DNA from: an uncultured Eubacteriales bacterium
GTDB taxonomy: Bacteria > Bacillota_A > Clostridia > Lachnospirales > Lachnospiraceae
Direction of reading: 5' to 3'
NCBI GenBank assembly: GCA_902803345.1
Contig: CADCPV010000147.1
Coordinates: 1-18,497, forward strand
Length of the DNA stretch: 18,497 nt
Shown: in pieces, positions 1 through 6,779 of the stretch
How the letters are laid out: the number at the start of each line of letters is the position of its first letter
How positions within the stretch are numbered: position 1 is the first letter of the stretch
Made by a program: the position numbers and the translations under genes
Notes under the pieces: model-generated
Told to the model about the DNA's origin: nothing
Databases searched by the model: none
The model's input: the letters and a program-made list of their open reading frames with translations, nothing else

Positions 1-222
1 CCGATCAAGATCGGAGCCCACAATATCCTCTATGCCCTGAGAGTATTGGGCTGTGCCCCGGAATCCGAGGCGATGCAGGCCGGATACAAAGTCCTGAACC
101 AGCACAGACTAAAAAACGGCCGGTATATCCTGACTGCTTCCAAAAGCGTCCCGGCATTCAAGGCCGGAAATGTCGGCGAAGAGAACAAGTGGGTAACGCT
201 GTATGCGTATATGGCGCAGTAA
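1..222 (+). CDS. 3' end of an unidentified protein (partial, cut by left edge)
   Basis: An open frame runs from the first base to a TAA at 220-222 and gives 73 residues; the start lies outside the window. The fragment is helical-looking, with a segment reading GAHNILYALRVLG and an ending KWVTLYAYMAQ. This is loosely reminiscent of the last repeat of all-helical prenyltransferase/squalene cyclase-like proteins, but the resemblance is weak and I would not assign a function. It is the only plus-strand gene in the window, is convergent with the cobalamin operon, and ends 18 bases from the stop codon of amrS, so it is probably unrelated to cobalamin. Codon use and the clean stop support a real gene. 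Confidence applies to its being coding, not to the product. Confidence 0.6.
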   Translation, partial: PIKIGAHNILYALRVLGCAPESEAMQAGYKVLNQHRLKNGRYILTASKSVPAFKAGNVGEENKWVTLYAYMAQ

Positions 223-240
223 AGTCCTTTCTACAGGCTT

Positions 241-1101
241 TCAACAGTTCCCGGTATAGACATTTTTCAGTTTCCTGCGCGCGAGATCTGCCAGCCGGTA
301 GATCTCGCGTACGTTTGTCGCAGGACGGTCTGTCATCCGGAAGCGCGGGAAAAATCGTGAAATGTGAAGCGGAATCTCCGCTCCGATCCGTTTCCCTTCG
401 CTGTCCGTAAGATCCGAAACCCAGGAAGACAGCGCTTCCATCTCCTCTTCCGTATCATTCTCGCCGGGGACGATCAGCGTGGTCAGTTCCACATGGCAGT
501 GACGGACCGCCGTTTCGATAAATTCCATTACCTGCTGCCGGTTTCCGCCGAGCACTTTCTCATAATAGCGGTCCGTAAAACCCTTGAGATCGATATTCAT
601 CGCGTCGATGTAGGGCAGGATTTCCAGAAGGACCGGCTGCTCGGCGGTTCCGTTTGTCACGAGGACCGTTTTCATGTTCCGTTCATGGAGGAGTTTTGCC
701 GAATCGCGCACGAATTCATAGCTCGTCAGGGGCTCGTTGTAGGTGAATGCGGCGCCGATGTTGCCGCGCGGTATCAGGCTTTCCGAAAGATCCGCAAGCT
801 CCTCAGGTGTCACAGTCCGGGCTGTTTTTACGTCGGACCGAGCCTCTTCCGACCAGGAAATTTCGTAGTTCTGGCAGAAGGGACAGCGCAGATTGCAGCC
901 ATAAAACCCGACCGACAGGATTTTGCTCCCGGGGAAGAAGCGCATCAGCGGCTTCTTCTCGATCGGGTCCAGGGCGAGCGACGAGATCCCGCCGTATCGG
1001 AGCGGTTCCACCGAATCGCCGCGCGCAGTCCGGACACCGCAGAAACCGATGCCGCCCTCCCGGATATTGCAGTGCCTGAAACAGACTTCACAGACAGCCA
1101 T
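241..1101 (-). CDS. amrS: AmmeMemoRadiSam system radical SAM enzyme
   Basis: A 286-residue radical SAM protein related to pyruvate formate-lyase activating enzymes (COG1180 type). The SAM/4Fe-4S motif is GCNLRCPFC, with cysteines at 69, 73 and 76, in the family context LSVGFYGCNLRCPFCQNYEIS. Four further cysteines near the N-terminus (C4, C7, C11, C21) suggest an additional metal site. The FTYNEP segment typical of AmrS follows. The reaction is unknown for the whole family; it is almost always found with AMMECR1 and Memo/LigB proteins, as here. I chose the ATG at 1099-1101 because GAGG lies five bases upstream (1107-1110); an in-frame ATG at 1114-1116 is possible but has a poorer ribosome site and would overlap the upstream stop. 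Last gene of the operon, seven bases after amrA. Confidence 0.9.
   Translation of the reverse strand: MAVCEVCFRHCNIREGGIGFCGVRTARGDSVEPLRYGGISSLALDPIEKKPLMRFFPGSKILSVGFYGCNLRCPFCQNYEISWSEEARSDVKTARTVTPEELADLSESLIPRGNIGAAFTYNEPLTSYEFVRDSAKLLHERNMKTVLVTNGTAEQPVLLEILPYIDAMNIDLKGFTDRYYEKVLGGNRQQVMEFIETAVRHCHVELTTLIVPGENDTEEEMEALSSWVSDLTDSEGKRIGAEIPLHISRFFPRFRMTDRPATNVREIYRLADLARRKLKNVYTGNC
280..309. repeat. perfect 10-bp inverted repeat inside the 3' end of amrS
   Basis: CGCGAGATCT at 280-289 is matched exactly by its reverse complement at 300-309 around a 10-base loop. It could form a strong GC-rich hairpin in the mRNA about 40 bases before the amrS stop codon. No T-run follows it on either strand, so it is not an ordinary intrinsic terminator. 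It lies in codons for a conserved-looking helix (EIYRLADLAR), so it may be a coding coincidence. Confidence 0.4.
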
Positions 1102-1106
1102 TTTTA

Positions 1107-1110
1107 CCTC
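1107..1110 (-). promoter_or_regulatory. ribosome binding site deciding the amrS start
   Basis: GAGG on the minus strand, five bases before the ATG at 1101. It overlaps the TGA stop of the upstream gene (1109-1111), which fits translational coupling and favours this start over the in-frame ATG at 1116. Confidence 0.55.
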
Positions 1111-2494
1111 ACTCATGCCGTACAACTTCAAAACGCTGAAGCCGTATCGGTTCGTTTTTCCGGATTCCGCCCTTCTGCATTGCAATGGATATCTGCTGAT
1201 CCACCGTATCTACACCGTCCAGGTCCGGCAGCAAAAGCCCGCGCTTCCCGGAGGAACTTACGATCACGCCGTAGCGTTTCACATCAAGTTCCGCAGCGGA
1301 GGAAATCTCCTCCGGCTCCCCGAGTACATCAACGCTGATGTCAAGCCACTGCAGTTCGTCCGCCGTAATCGGCGAAAACCGCGGATCTCTTGTCGCTGCA
1401 CTGATCGCATTTTCGATGATCTCTTCCGCCAGATTCGCCCGGACAGGCCCGATTGTCCCGATGCAGCCGCGCAGGGCGCCCAGCTTGTGGATGGATACGA
1501 AAGCACCGGCTCTTGTATGGAGCATCTCCTCCGGCAAATCATTCCTGGGACGGATCTTCTTTCCCGATCGGATGTACGTTTCGATTGTCTCAAAGGCAAG
1601 CTGTACGTAAGGATCGGCATTCCGGCGCTTTTCCTGAAGTTCTCCGGAAAGTTTCTCCTCATACTGCGAAAGGAAATGACGAGAATCATCCACACCTTCC
1701 GGATAGAAAGTGCAGATCCCGTAACCGACGCCGGTGATTGTTTCATGGGAAAGCTGTTCCGCTCTGACGGAGATTCCGTCGAAAATCCCGGCCATGATCA
1801 CAAAGGAACGATGGCCGCATTCCGCCGCTTTTTCGCAAAAGCTCTCGTCAAACTCAAACAGTTCCGAAAAAGCCGCACGCTCCATGACATCCATGATCCG
1901 CCGGTCGTAAACCGGGCCTTCCGGTGCGTAGCCGTAGGGGCCGTAGCTCTGCAGCTTGTGCGAGAGATCGCCGCTTGCGATGACCACCGTCTTCCGGCCG
2001 GTCTGTGCAATCGCTTTCTGCAGAATTACTCCGAGCCGGTAGTGGTCCGTAAGCGGAAGTCCCGAGAGGCCGATCCGCACGATTTTCCCGCCGCTGTAAT
2101 ATTTCCGGACAAACCACAATGGCACCATGGTTCCGTGATCGAGCACCGCGTCCCGTTCGCCGAGCGTCCCGGCCGGAAAGTCCATACCGTCTGCAATATC
2201 ACACACGGCATTTACAAGCTCCGTGTCATACGCTTCGTCGAACTTCACCTGCGGCGCATGGAAAGGCCGGAAAGATCCTTTTGCGCCCTTTCCGGGTGAA
2301 ATATGAAAATAATCCGCATACATCGTGGCATGCGGACTCAGGATCAGGATGGTTTCCGGCTCAAGCGCCGCGATTTCCTTCCCGACCCGATCGTAAGCAG
2401 CGATAGTCGCTGTAATCTGTTTCTCGCTTCCGCGTCCGACATCCGGTATAATCATCGGCGGGTGCGGAACCATAAATGCTGCTGTAACCGACAT
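1109..2494 (-). CDS. amrA: AmmeMemoRadiSam system protein A: LigB/Memo-type domain fused to AMMECR1 domain
   Basis: A 461-residue two-domain protein. Residues about 1-270 form a class III extradiol dioxygenase (LigB/Memo superfamily) domain with HPP at H11, SPH at H55, LDHG at H120 and GDLSH at H179, the histidines expected around a non-haem iron-type site, followed by an AAECG segment. Residues about 290-461 are an AMMECR1 domain with the signature LRGCIGT at 341-347. Neither domain has an established reaction in this setting. The fusion means no separate Memo (AmrB) protein is needed, and none is seen here. The start at 2494 is supported by AAGGAG six bases upstream; an ATG 15 bases further upstream overlaps the cobC stop (ATGA) but has no better ribosome site. 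It sits between cobC and amrS, which places an uncharacterised metal/redox module inside a cobalamin operon. Confidence 0.9.
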   Translation of the reverse strand: MSVTAAFMVPHPPMIIPDVGRGSEKQITATIAAYDRVGKEIAALEPETILILSPHATMYADYFHISPGKGAKGSFRPFHAPQVKFDEAYDTELVNAVCDIADGMDFPAGTLGERDAVLDHGTMVPLWFVRKYYSGGKIVRIGLSGLPLTDHYRLGVILQKAIAQTGRKTVVIASGDLSHKLQSYGPYGYAPEGPVYDRRIMDVMERAAFSELFEFDESFCEKAAECGHRSFVIMAGIFDGISVRAEQLSHETITGVGYGICTFYPEGVDDSRHFLSQYEEKLSGELQEKRRNADPYVQLAFETIETYIRSGKKIRPRNDLPEEMLHTRAGAFVSIHKLGALRGCIGTIGPVRANLAEEIIENAISAATRDPRFSPITADELQWLDISVDVLGEPEEISSAAELDVKRYGVIVSSSGKRGLLLPDLDGVDTVDQQISIAMQKGGIRKNEPIRLQRFEVVRHE

Positions 2495-2500
2495 GATGTT

Positions 2501-2506
2501 CTCCTT
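2501..2506 (-). promoter_or_regulatory. ribosome binding site deciding the amrA start
   Basis: AAGGAG on the minus strand, six bases before the ATG at 2494. It touches the cobC stop codon (2506-2508), so ribosomes finishing cobC are placed directly over it. Confidence 0.6.
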
Positions 2507-3102
2507 CATTTTTCAGAGAGACTGATGCGCTGTGGGTTCAGAAGCCGGATCTCTCCGTCCTCTTCCGTGCATTCCACTGTCCAGCCGGACAGATTTTTGG
2601 TCTGATAGTCATAATAATCCCGCTCAGGCAGGGCAAGCGCCGAGAGAATTGACATGATTACGCCGCCGTGGGTGACAAAGACCACACACTCCTCTCCTTT
2701 TTTCATCGAAGATCGAACCGCCCGTGAAAATGCCCTGACGGCACGGCGGGTCACATCGTCTCTGGATTCCCCGCCGGGGATCGGTCCCGTGCACCAGCTG
2801 TCAACCCAGGCGCGGTACTCGGGATCGTCTGCCATCTCATCCGCATTTTTTCCTTCAAAGACGCCGAAATCCGTTTCCCGAAGGCCGGGAACAGGGATCT
2901 GTTTCGCGTTGGGAAACAGGATCTTTGCTGTCTCCCGGGCGCGAAGATACGGGGAGACATAGACCTGCTTCTGCTCCGGGTCTTTCATGCACCGTTCTGC
3001 TTCTGCCCTGCCGTCATTGCTCAGTGGTTCATCGGTACGCCCGATATAGCGGTGTTCTTCGTTCCCGGGAGTCTTGCCGTGACGGATCAGGAGCGCCTGC
3101 AT
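2506..3102 (-). CDS. cobC: alpha-ribazole phosphatase (histidine phosphatase family)
   Basis: A 198-residue histidine phosphatase. The phosphohistidine motif RHGKT is at residues 7-11 (H8), an acidic ETDFGVFEG segment holds the likely proton donor E76, and the second catalytic histidine is H145 in FVTHGG. In the nucleotide-loop pathway CobC removes the 5' phosphate from alpha-ribazole phosphate or from adenosylcobalamin 5'-phosphate after CobS has acted. Histidine phosphatases are broad, so the specific role rests on its position directly after cobT, cobU and cobS. The ATG at 3102 has AGGGAG about eight bases upstream and overlaps the end of the preceding CobU-like gene by 16 bases. It could in principle be a general phosphoglycerate mutase-like phosphatase, but the context makes CobC much more likely. 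Confidence 0.88.
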   Translation of the reverse strand: MQALLIRHGKTPGNEEHRYIGRTDEPLSNDGRAEAERCMKDPEQKQVYVSPYLRARETAKILFPNAKQIPVPGLRETDFGVFEGKNADEMADDPEYRAWVDSWCTGPIPGGESRDDVTRRAVRAFSRAVRSSMKKGEECVVFVTHGGVIMSILSALALPERDYYDYQTKNLSGWTVECTEEDGEIRLLNPQRISLSEK

Positions 3103-3452
3103 GGAAGTTCTCCCTTGATCGCCATTGGAATCCCGGCGGTGATCCGTACAACAGCATCTGCTTCTTTCGCGAGCCGGACGCAGAGACGGCCGGTGGTTTC
3201 GCGGAAGATCCGGTCCTCTCTTCGGAGCGGGATGACACCCGATCCGACCTCGCAGCAGAGCACAAGGTCCTTTTTCAGGAGCCGTTCAAAAAGTGTTTCC
3301 GCCTGATCCGGGGCTTTTCTTATTGTTTCTTCGAGGTCTGTGATCACCGGAGCATTCGAAAATACATCCGGACTCATTTCTTCCTCCGTATAGCCGAGCG
3401 AACGGGCATATTCCCGCTTTCCGGCGCCGACAGCGCCGAGGATCAGAACCAT
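3087..3452 (-). CDS. short CobU-like protein (second adenosylcobinamide kinase/guanylyltransferase homologue)
   Basis: A 121-residue protein, much shorter than the usual CobU of about 180. It has a P-loop (GAVGAGK, residues 6-12) and the later CobU block intact: EVGSGVIP at 68-75, then RIFRETTGR, an aspartate at 99 and AGIP at 106-109. The middle third is missing, including the histidine (HRxxR) that carries the guanylyl group in CobU. It therefore probably does not do the full CobU reaction alone; it may act as a kinase only, or pair with the longer CobU encoded two genes upstream. The frame is intact and overlaps cobS by 10 bases and cobC by 16, so it looks like a maintained gene, not debris. 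Annotation pipelines may call it cobU or leave it hypothetical. Confidence 0.8.
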   Translation of the reverse strand: MVLILGAVGAGKREYARSLGYTEEEMSPDVFSNAPVITDLEETIRKAPDQAETLFERLLKKDLVLCCEVGSGVIPLRREDRIFRETTGRLCVRLAKEADAVVRITAGIPMAIKGELPCRRS

Positions 3453-4222
3453 AAAGTCACCGCCCTTTCCGAAAGAACCAGCACAAATAAAAGCGTGATC
3501 TCCGTCACGGAGATGCAGAACCCCGCTAAATCACCGGACATTCCGCCGAACTGCTTCTTTGCGATGTGTTTTACATAGAAAAATACTGCTGCTGAAGCCA
3601 GAAGGAAGACTCCTGCCGCAAGCGGCATCAGGAATGCTGCACCCGTAAGCGCAAGAACCGCCCAGCCGATCAGCACATAGAGGTTTCCTTTGGAGGCCGC
3701 TTCCCGGAAGGCGCTGAGCATGCCCTGCTTTGTCGACCCCGGGAGAAGGAGACTTGCAAGCCCGCCCGTGACCCGTGCAAGCACATGGGTAATTCCCAGG
3801 AGGAGGAGTATATTCCAGTTATACGGAAGCGCGGCACAAAGTGCAAAATACAGCAGAATATAGCAGACGACACCAATCACGGCAAAAGCACCTGCGTGCG
3901 GATCCTTGAGGATCGCCCGCTTTTTTTCAGGCTCGCCGTAGCTTTTCAGTGCGTCAATCGTGTCCGCAAACCCGTCCATGTGAATTCCGCCGGAAACTGC
4001 AAGCGGGAGGATCGTCAGAGCAGCTGCCGTCAGGATATCCGGAAGCCCAAGAAGCCCGGAAAGCCAGAAATACCCGAAGCAGACGCCGCCGATCACCGCG
4101 CCGACAAGCGGCAGCGCGCCGAGGAGGCCTTTCAGGCTGTTTTCATTCCAGTCGATCCGCGGCATCGGAATGATGGAAAAGGTGGCAAATGCGGCCACCA
4201 CCGCGTGCAGGATGATTTTCAC
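3443..4222 (-). CDS. cobS: adenosylcobinamide-GDP ribazoletransferase (cobalamin synthase)
   Basis: A 259-residue polytopic membrane protein, close to the usual 250. CobS joins adenosylcobinamide-GDP to alpha-ribazole (or its phosphate) in the cytoplasmic membrane, releasing GMP. The family signature HMDGFADTIDAL is at residues 81-92, and several long hydrophobic stretches rich in Leu, Ala and Gly flank it, for example around 36-60, 66-80 and 115-135. The start is GTG at 4222, overlapping the cobU stop as GTGA, with AAAGGAG about ten bases upstream. Its neighbours cobU, cobT and cobC complete nucleotide-loop assembly. Confidence 0.93.
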   Translation of the reverse strand: MKIILHAVVAAFATFSIIPMPRIDWNENSLKGLLGALPLVGAVIGGVCFGYFWLSGLLGLPDILTAAALTILPLAVSGGIHMDGFADTIDALKSYGEPEKKRAILKDPHAGAFAVIGVVCYILLYFALCAALPYNWNILLLLGITHVLARVTGGLASLLLPGSTKQGMLSAFREAASKGNLYVLIGWAVLALTGAAFLMPLAAGVFLLASAAVFFYVKHIAKKQFGGMSGDLAGFCISVTEITLLFVLVLSERAVTLWF

Positions 4223-4746
4223 AGGGGAAGCGCTCCTTTCAGAAGAATCGGGATGCCGGCGACCATTTCAATGACCGTATCCGCAGAGGAAGCAAGGGCC
4301 GCGTTGATTTTCCCGAGAACCCGGATGTAATCCTCGGTGCCCGGATCGTAATGAAGACCGTCCGAGCCGACGTCGTTTGTCACGACGACCAGCAGATCGC
4401 ACTGGGACTGCAGGTTCCGAACGCCCTGAATCACGCGTTCATAAGGATCTGTCTGATTTCCGCTCTCGTCAAACATTTCGTTCGCGGTCAGGTTGCAGAT
4501 GCACTCCAAAAGCGCTGTACCGCCTTCTTTCGGAAGCTGCAGCGCACCGTAGTCTGTGTAGCGCTCAATCGTCTCAAAGCCTTTGCCGGCTCGTAGAATC
4601 CGGTGCCGCTCGACCTTTTTCTGCCCTTCCTCACCATAAGGCTGCATAGCCGCGAGGTAGTATTTCGGCGAATGACCTTTCATGCAGATTTCTTCCGCGT
4701 ACGTGCTTTTGCCGCAGGCAGAGCCGCCTGTGAGAAGGATCATCAT
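4219..4746 (-). CDS. cobU: adenosylcobinamide kinase/adenosylcobinamide-phosphate guanylyltransferase
   Basis: A 175-residue protein of normal CobU length. CobU phosphorylates adenosylcobinamide and then transfers GMP to make adenosylcobinamide-GDP. The P-loop GGSACGKS is at residues 7-14 and the guanylylated histidine is expected at H48 in RHRILRAGKGFETIE. The second half is unusual: where most CobU proteins read close to NEVGxGIVP followed by RxFRD, this one has TNDVGSDG (123-130) and then a different run before the AGIP motif. That block is instead intact in the short paralogue downstream. Two adjacent in-frame ATGs (4746 and 4743) overlap the cobT stop; either may be used, with AGGAG just upstream favouring the second on spacing. 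Confidence 0.9.
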   Translation of the reverse strand: MMILLTGGSACGKSTYAEEICMKGHSPKYYLAAMQPYGEEGQKKVERHRILRAGKGFETIERYTDYGALQLPKEGGTALLECICNLTANEMFDESGNQTDPYERVIQGVRNLQSQCDLLVVVTNDVGSDGLHYDPGTEDYIRVLGKINAALASSADTVIEMVAGIPILLKGALPL

Positions 4747-6113
4747 GACTCCTGCCCTCCGAGCGGCACATACTGCGCAATGCCTGTCTCTGCAAATGAA
4801 GTGGCGCTGTTATATACTGCAAGCGCCAGATCGAGCATCGGCAGAAGACATACGGCGCCGGTGCCTTCTCCAAGCTTCATATCTGCAAAAACCAGCGCCT
4901 CGAGACCGAGTTCCTTGAGGATTGCTTTTGCCGCAGGTTCTGCCGAACAGTGGCTCGCAATCATCGCAGACACACAGTTCGGCACGATACGGGCGGCTGC
5001 GAGCGCTGCAGCAGAACTTGGGAACCCGTCAATTACAACCGGCATGCGGCAGAGCGCCGCGCCGATGAAGAGGCCGGCCATGCCTGCAAGGTCAAAGCCG
5101 CCTAATTTTGCAAGGACATCGAGAGCATCTTCGGGGTTCGGATGATTCCGATCAATCGCTCTCTTCAGCGCATCCCGTTTCCTCTGCAGGCCTTCATCCG
5201 AAAGGCCCGCGCCGCGGCCGGTGACAAGATCGATCGGGAGACCCAGAAGGACGGATACCAGTGCGCTTGAGGTTGAGGTATTGCCGATGCCCATCTCGCC
5301 GGTCACGAGGATTTTGTAGCCCGCCGCATGAATCTCACGGGCGAGCCTTACACCGTTTCGAATCGCCTGAATGGCCTGCTCTTCGCTCATCGCAGGGCCT
5401 TTCGTCATGTTGGCGGTGCCGTCTGCGACATGCAGGTCCCGGACACCTTCGACCCGGTGCAGCATCCCGAGATCTGCGGCAAACACATCCGCATGGGCGG
5501 TTTTCGCCATCAGGCAGACGGAGGATTTCAGCTGGGAAATCCGTTCCGCCATCGTGGCCGTGACCGAAGCGTCGGTCTGGGTTACGCCTTCTTCGACAAT
5601 TCCGTTGTCGGCACAGAGCACTGCAACCGCGCGTTTATTGATCGAAACCTGCTCCGATCCCGTGAGACCCGCGATTTTTACTACGATATCTTCCAATTTC
5701 CCAAGCCCGTGCAGGGGCTTCGCAATGCCGTCCCAGTGCGCCCGGGCGCGGTTCATGGCTTCAGTATCGGACGGCAGGATTTCCGCATTCCAGCGCGCAA
5801 AAAGTGCGCGGCCGGTTTCAGCTTCCGTTTCGGGCACTTCGGGGAGCACACTTCTTTTGAGCCCTGCTCTCTCCGCGATTTCCGAAAAACGTCCTCGGAT
5901 ATAGGAAGCTGCGTCTGTCCGGTGCGGAACCGTACAGAGCGTGCAGTCTTTGATGCCTTTTTTGGTATACCTGAAGTTTCCGCCGCAGCGCTCGCCGAGC
6001 ATGTACAGCGGGCAGTAACAGAACAGACAGTTGAAGGAATCCGGGTCCTCTACCGCATGGCAGGGGAAATACGGACAGGCGCGGTTCTGGAAAAATGATG
6101 CGTTATTTTCCAT
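4743..6113 (-). CDS. cobT: nicotinate-nucleotide-dimethylbenzimidazole phosphoribosyltransferase with N-terminal cysteine-rich domain
   Basis: A 456-residue fusion. Residues 1 to about 75 hold eight cysteines (13, 18, 29, 32, 34, 43, 57, 60) in the CPYFPC...CLFCYCPLY...DCTLC arrangement of the 'cysteine-rich small domain' family (PF04071-like), a presumed metal-binding module. From about 110 to 450 it is CobT, which transfers phosphoribose from nicotinate mononucleotide to the lower-ligand base to make alpha-ribazole phosphate. CobT landmarks include CADNGI near 167, TGEMGIGNTST at 271-281 and the catalytic glutamate E416 in KLGEGTGA. CobT alone is normally about 350 residues, so the extra length is the added domain. 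AAGGAG lies nine bases before the ATG. The identity of the base it uses cannot be read from this window, because no bluB or bza gene is present. Confidence 0.93.
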   Translation of the reverse strand: MENNASFFQNRACPYFPCHAVEDPDSFNCLFCYCPLYMLGERCGGNFRYTKKGIKDCTLCTVPHRTDAASYIRGRFSEIAERAGLKRSVLPEVPETEAETGRALFARWNAEILPSDTEAMNRARAHWDGIAKPLHGLGKLEDIVVKIAGLTGSEQVSINKRAVAVLCADNGIVEEGVTQTDASVTATMAERISQLKSSVCLMAKTAHADVFAADLGMLHRVEGVRDLHVADGTANMTKGPAMSEEQAIQAIRNGVRLAREIHAAGYKILVTGEMGIGNTSTSSALVSVLLGLPIDLVTGRGAGLSDEGLQRKRDALKRAIDRNHPNPEDALDVLAKLGGFDLAGMAGLFIGAALCRMPVVIDGFPSSAAALAAARIVPNCVSAMIASHCSAEPAAKAILKELGLEALVFADMKLGEGTGAVCLLPMLDLALAVYNSATSFAETGIAQYVPLGGQES

Positions 6114-6116
6114 CGT

Positions 6117-6779
6117 TTATGACTCCTTCTGATCCTTCGGCCGCTCTCCTCCCCGGGTCTCATCAAGAAGATACAAAAGAGCGTTGACAATACAGGCGGC
6201 AACGTTGCTTCCGCCCTTACGGCCCCGGGCAACGATGCAGGGCACCGGGCTCTCGATGATCAGCTCCTTCGATGCGACAACATTGACAAAGCCGACCGGA
6301 ACGCCGATGATAAGCTTCGGCCGGTAGCCTTCGTCGATCAGTTCCCGGAGGCGCAGAAGCGCCGTCGGGGCGTTCCCGATCGCAAAGATCACGTTTTCGC
6401 CAAGCTTCGCCGCATGATCCATGCTCATCCGCGCCCGGGTACAGCCAAGCTTTTTCGCTTCCGCCGCGACCAGGGGATCGCTCATAAAGCAGACCGCCTC
6501 CCCGCCGAAACGCGAAAGCGTCCGTTTATTGATGCCCGCAAGTCCCATCTGTGTATCGGTGACCACGGTTGCGCCTCCGCGGATGGCTTCTTCTGCAAGC
6601 CGGACCGCGTCAGGCGAAAAATACAGCGTGTCGGCATAGCTGAAATCCGCCGTCGTATGAATTACGCGCTTGATAATCGGGGCCTGCTCCGGGTCGAGCA
6701 CCCGATCGCCTAATTCCTCCGTAATGATGGCAAAGCTCTCCGCTTCGATTTCCGCCGGTGACAGATTGCGGATGTTCAT
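6117..6779 (-). CDS. cbiC: cobalt-precorrin-8 methylmutase
   Basis: A 220-residue protein of normal CbiC/CobH length. It moves the methyl group from C11 to C12 of cobalt-precorrin-8, giving cobyrinate, the last ring-forming step. The catalytic histidine is H41 in KRVIHTTADF. Other family stretches are TDTQMGLAGIN, FAIGNAPTAL and the segment GVPVGFVNVVASK. It overlaps the end of cbiP by four bases (ATGA), has GAGGAGG seven bases before its ATG, and is separated from cobT by three bases. No oddities seen. Confidence 0.95.
   Translation of the reverse strand: MNIRNLSPAEIEAESFAIITEELGDRVLDPEQAPIIKRVIHTTADFSYADTLYFSPDAVRLAEEAIRGGATVVTDTQMGLAGINKRTLSRFGGEAVCFMSDPLVAAEAKKLGCTRARMSMDHAAKLGENVIFAIGNAPTALLRLRELIDEGYRPKLIIGVPVGFVNVVASKELIIESPVPCIVARGRKGGSNVAACIVNALLYLLDETRGGERPKDQKES

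Noticed and set aside
280..309. Inverted repeat as an intrinsic terminator
   Set aside because: It lies inside the amrS coding region and no T-run follows it on either strand.
923..2299. Long plus-strand open frame of 458 codons opposite amrA
   Set aside because: It lies antisense to a gene with strong family motifs, has no recognisable domain, is rich in Arg/Pro/His as expected of a shadow frame in GC-rich DNA, and lacks a convincing ribosome site.
3087..3452. Short CobU-like gene as a pseudogene remnant
   Set aside because: The frame is intact, conserved motifs are kept at both ends, and it overlaps both neighbours as a coupled gene; a remnant would more likely show stops or loss of motifs.
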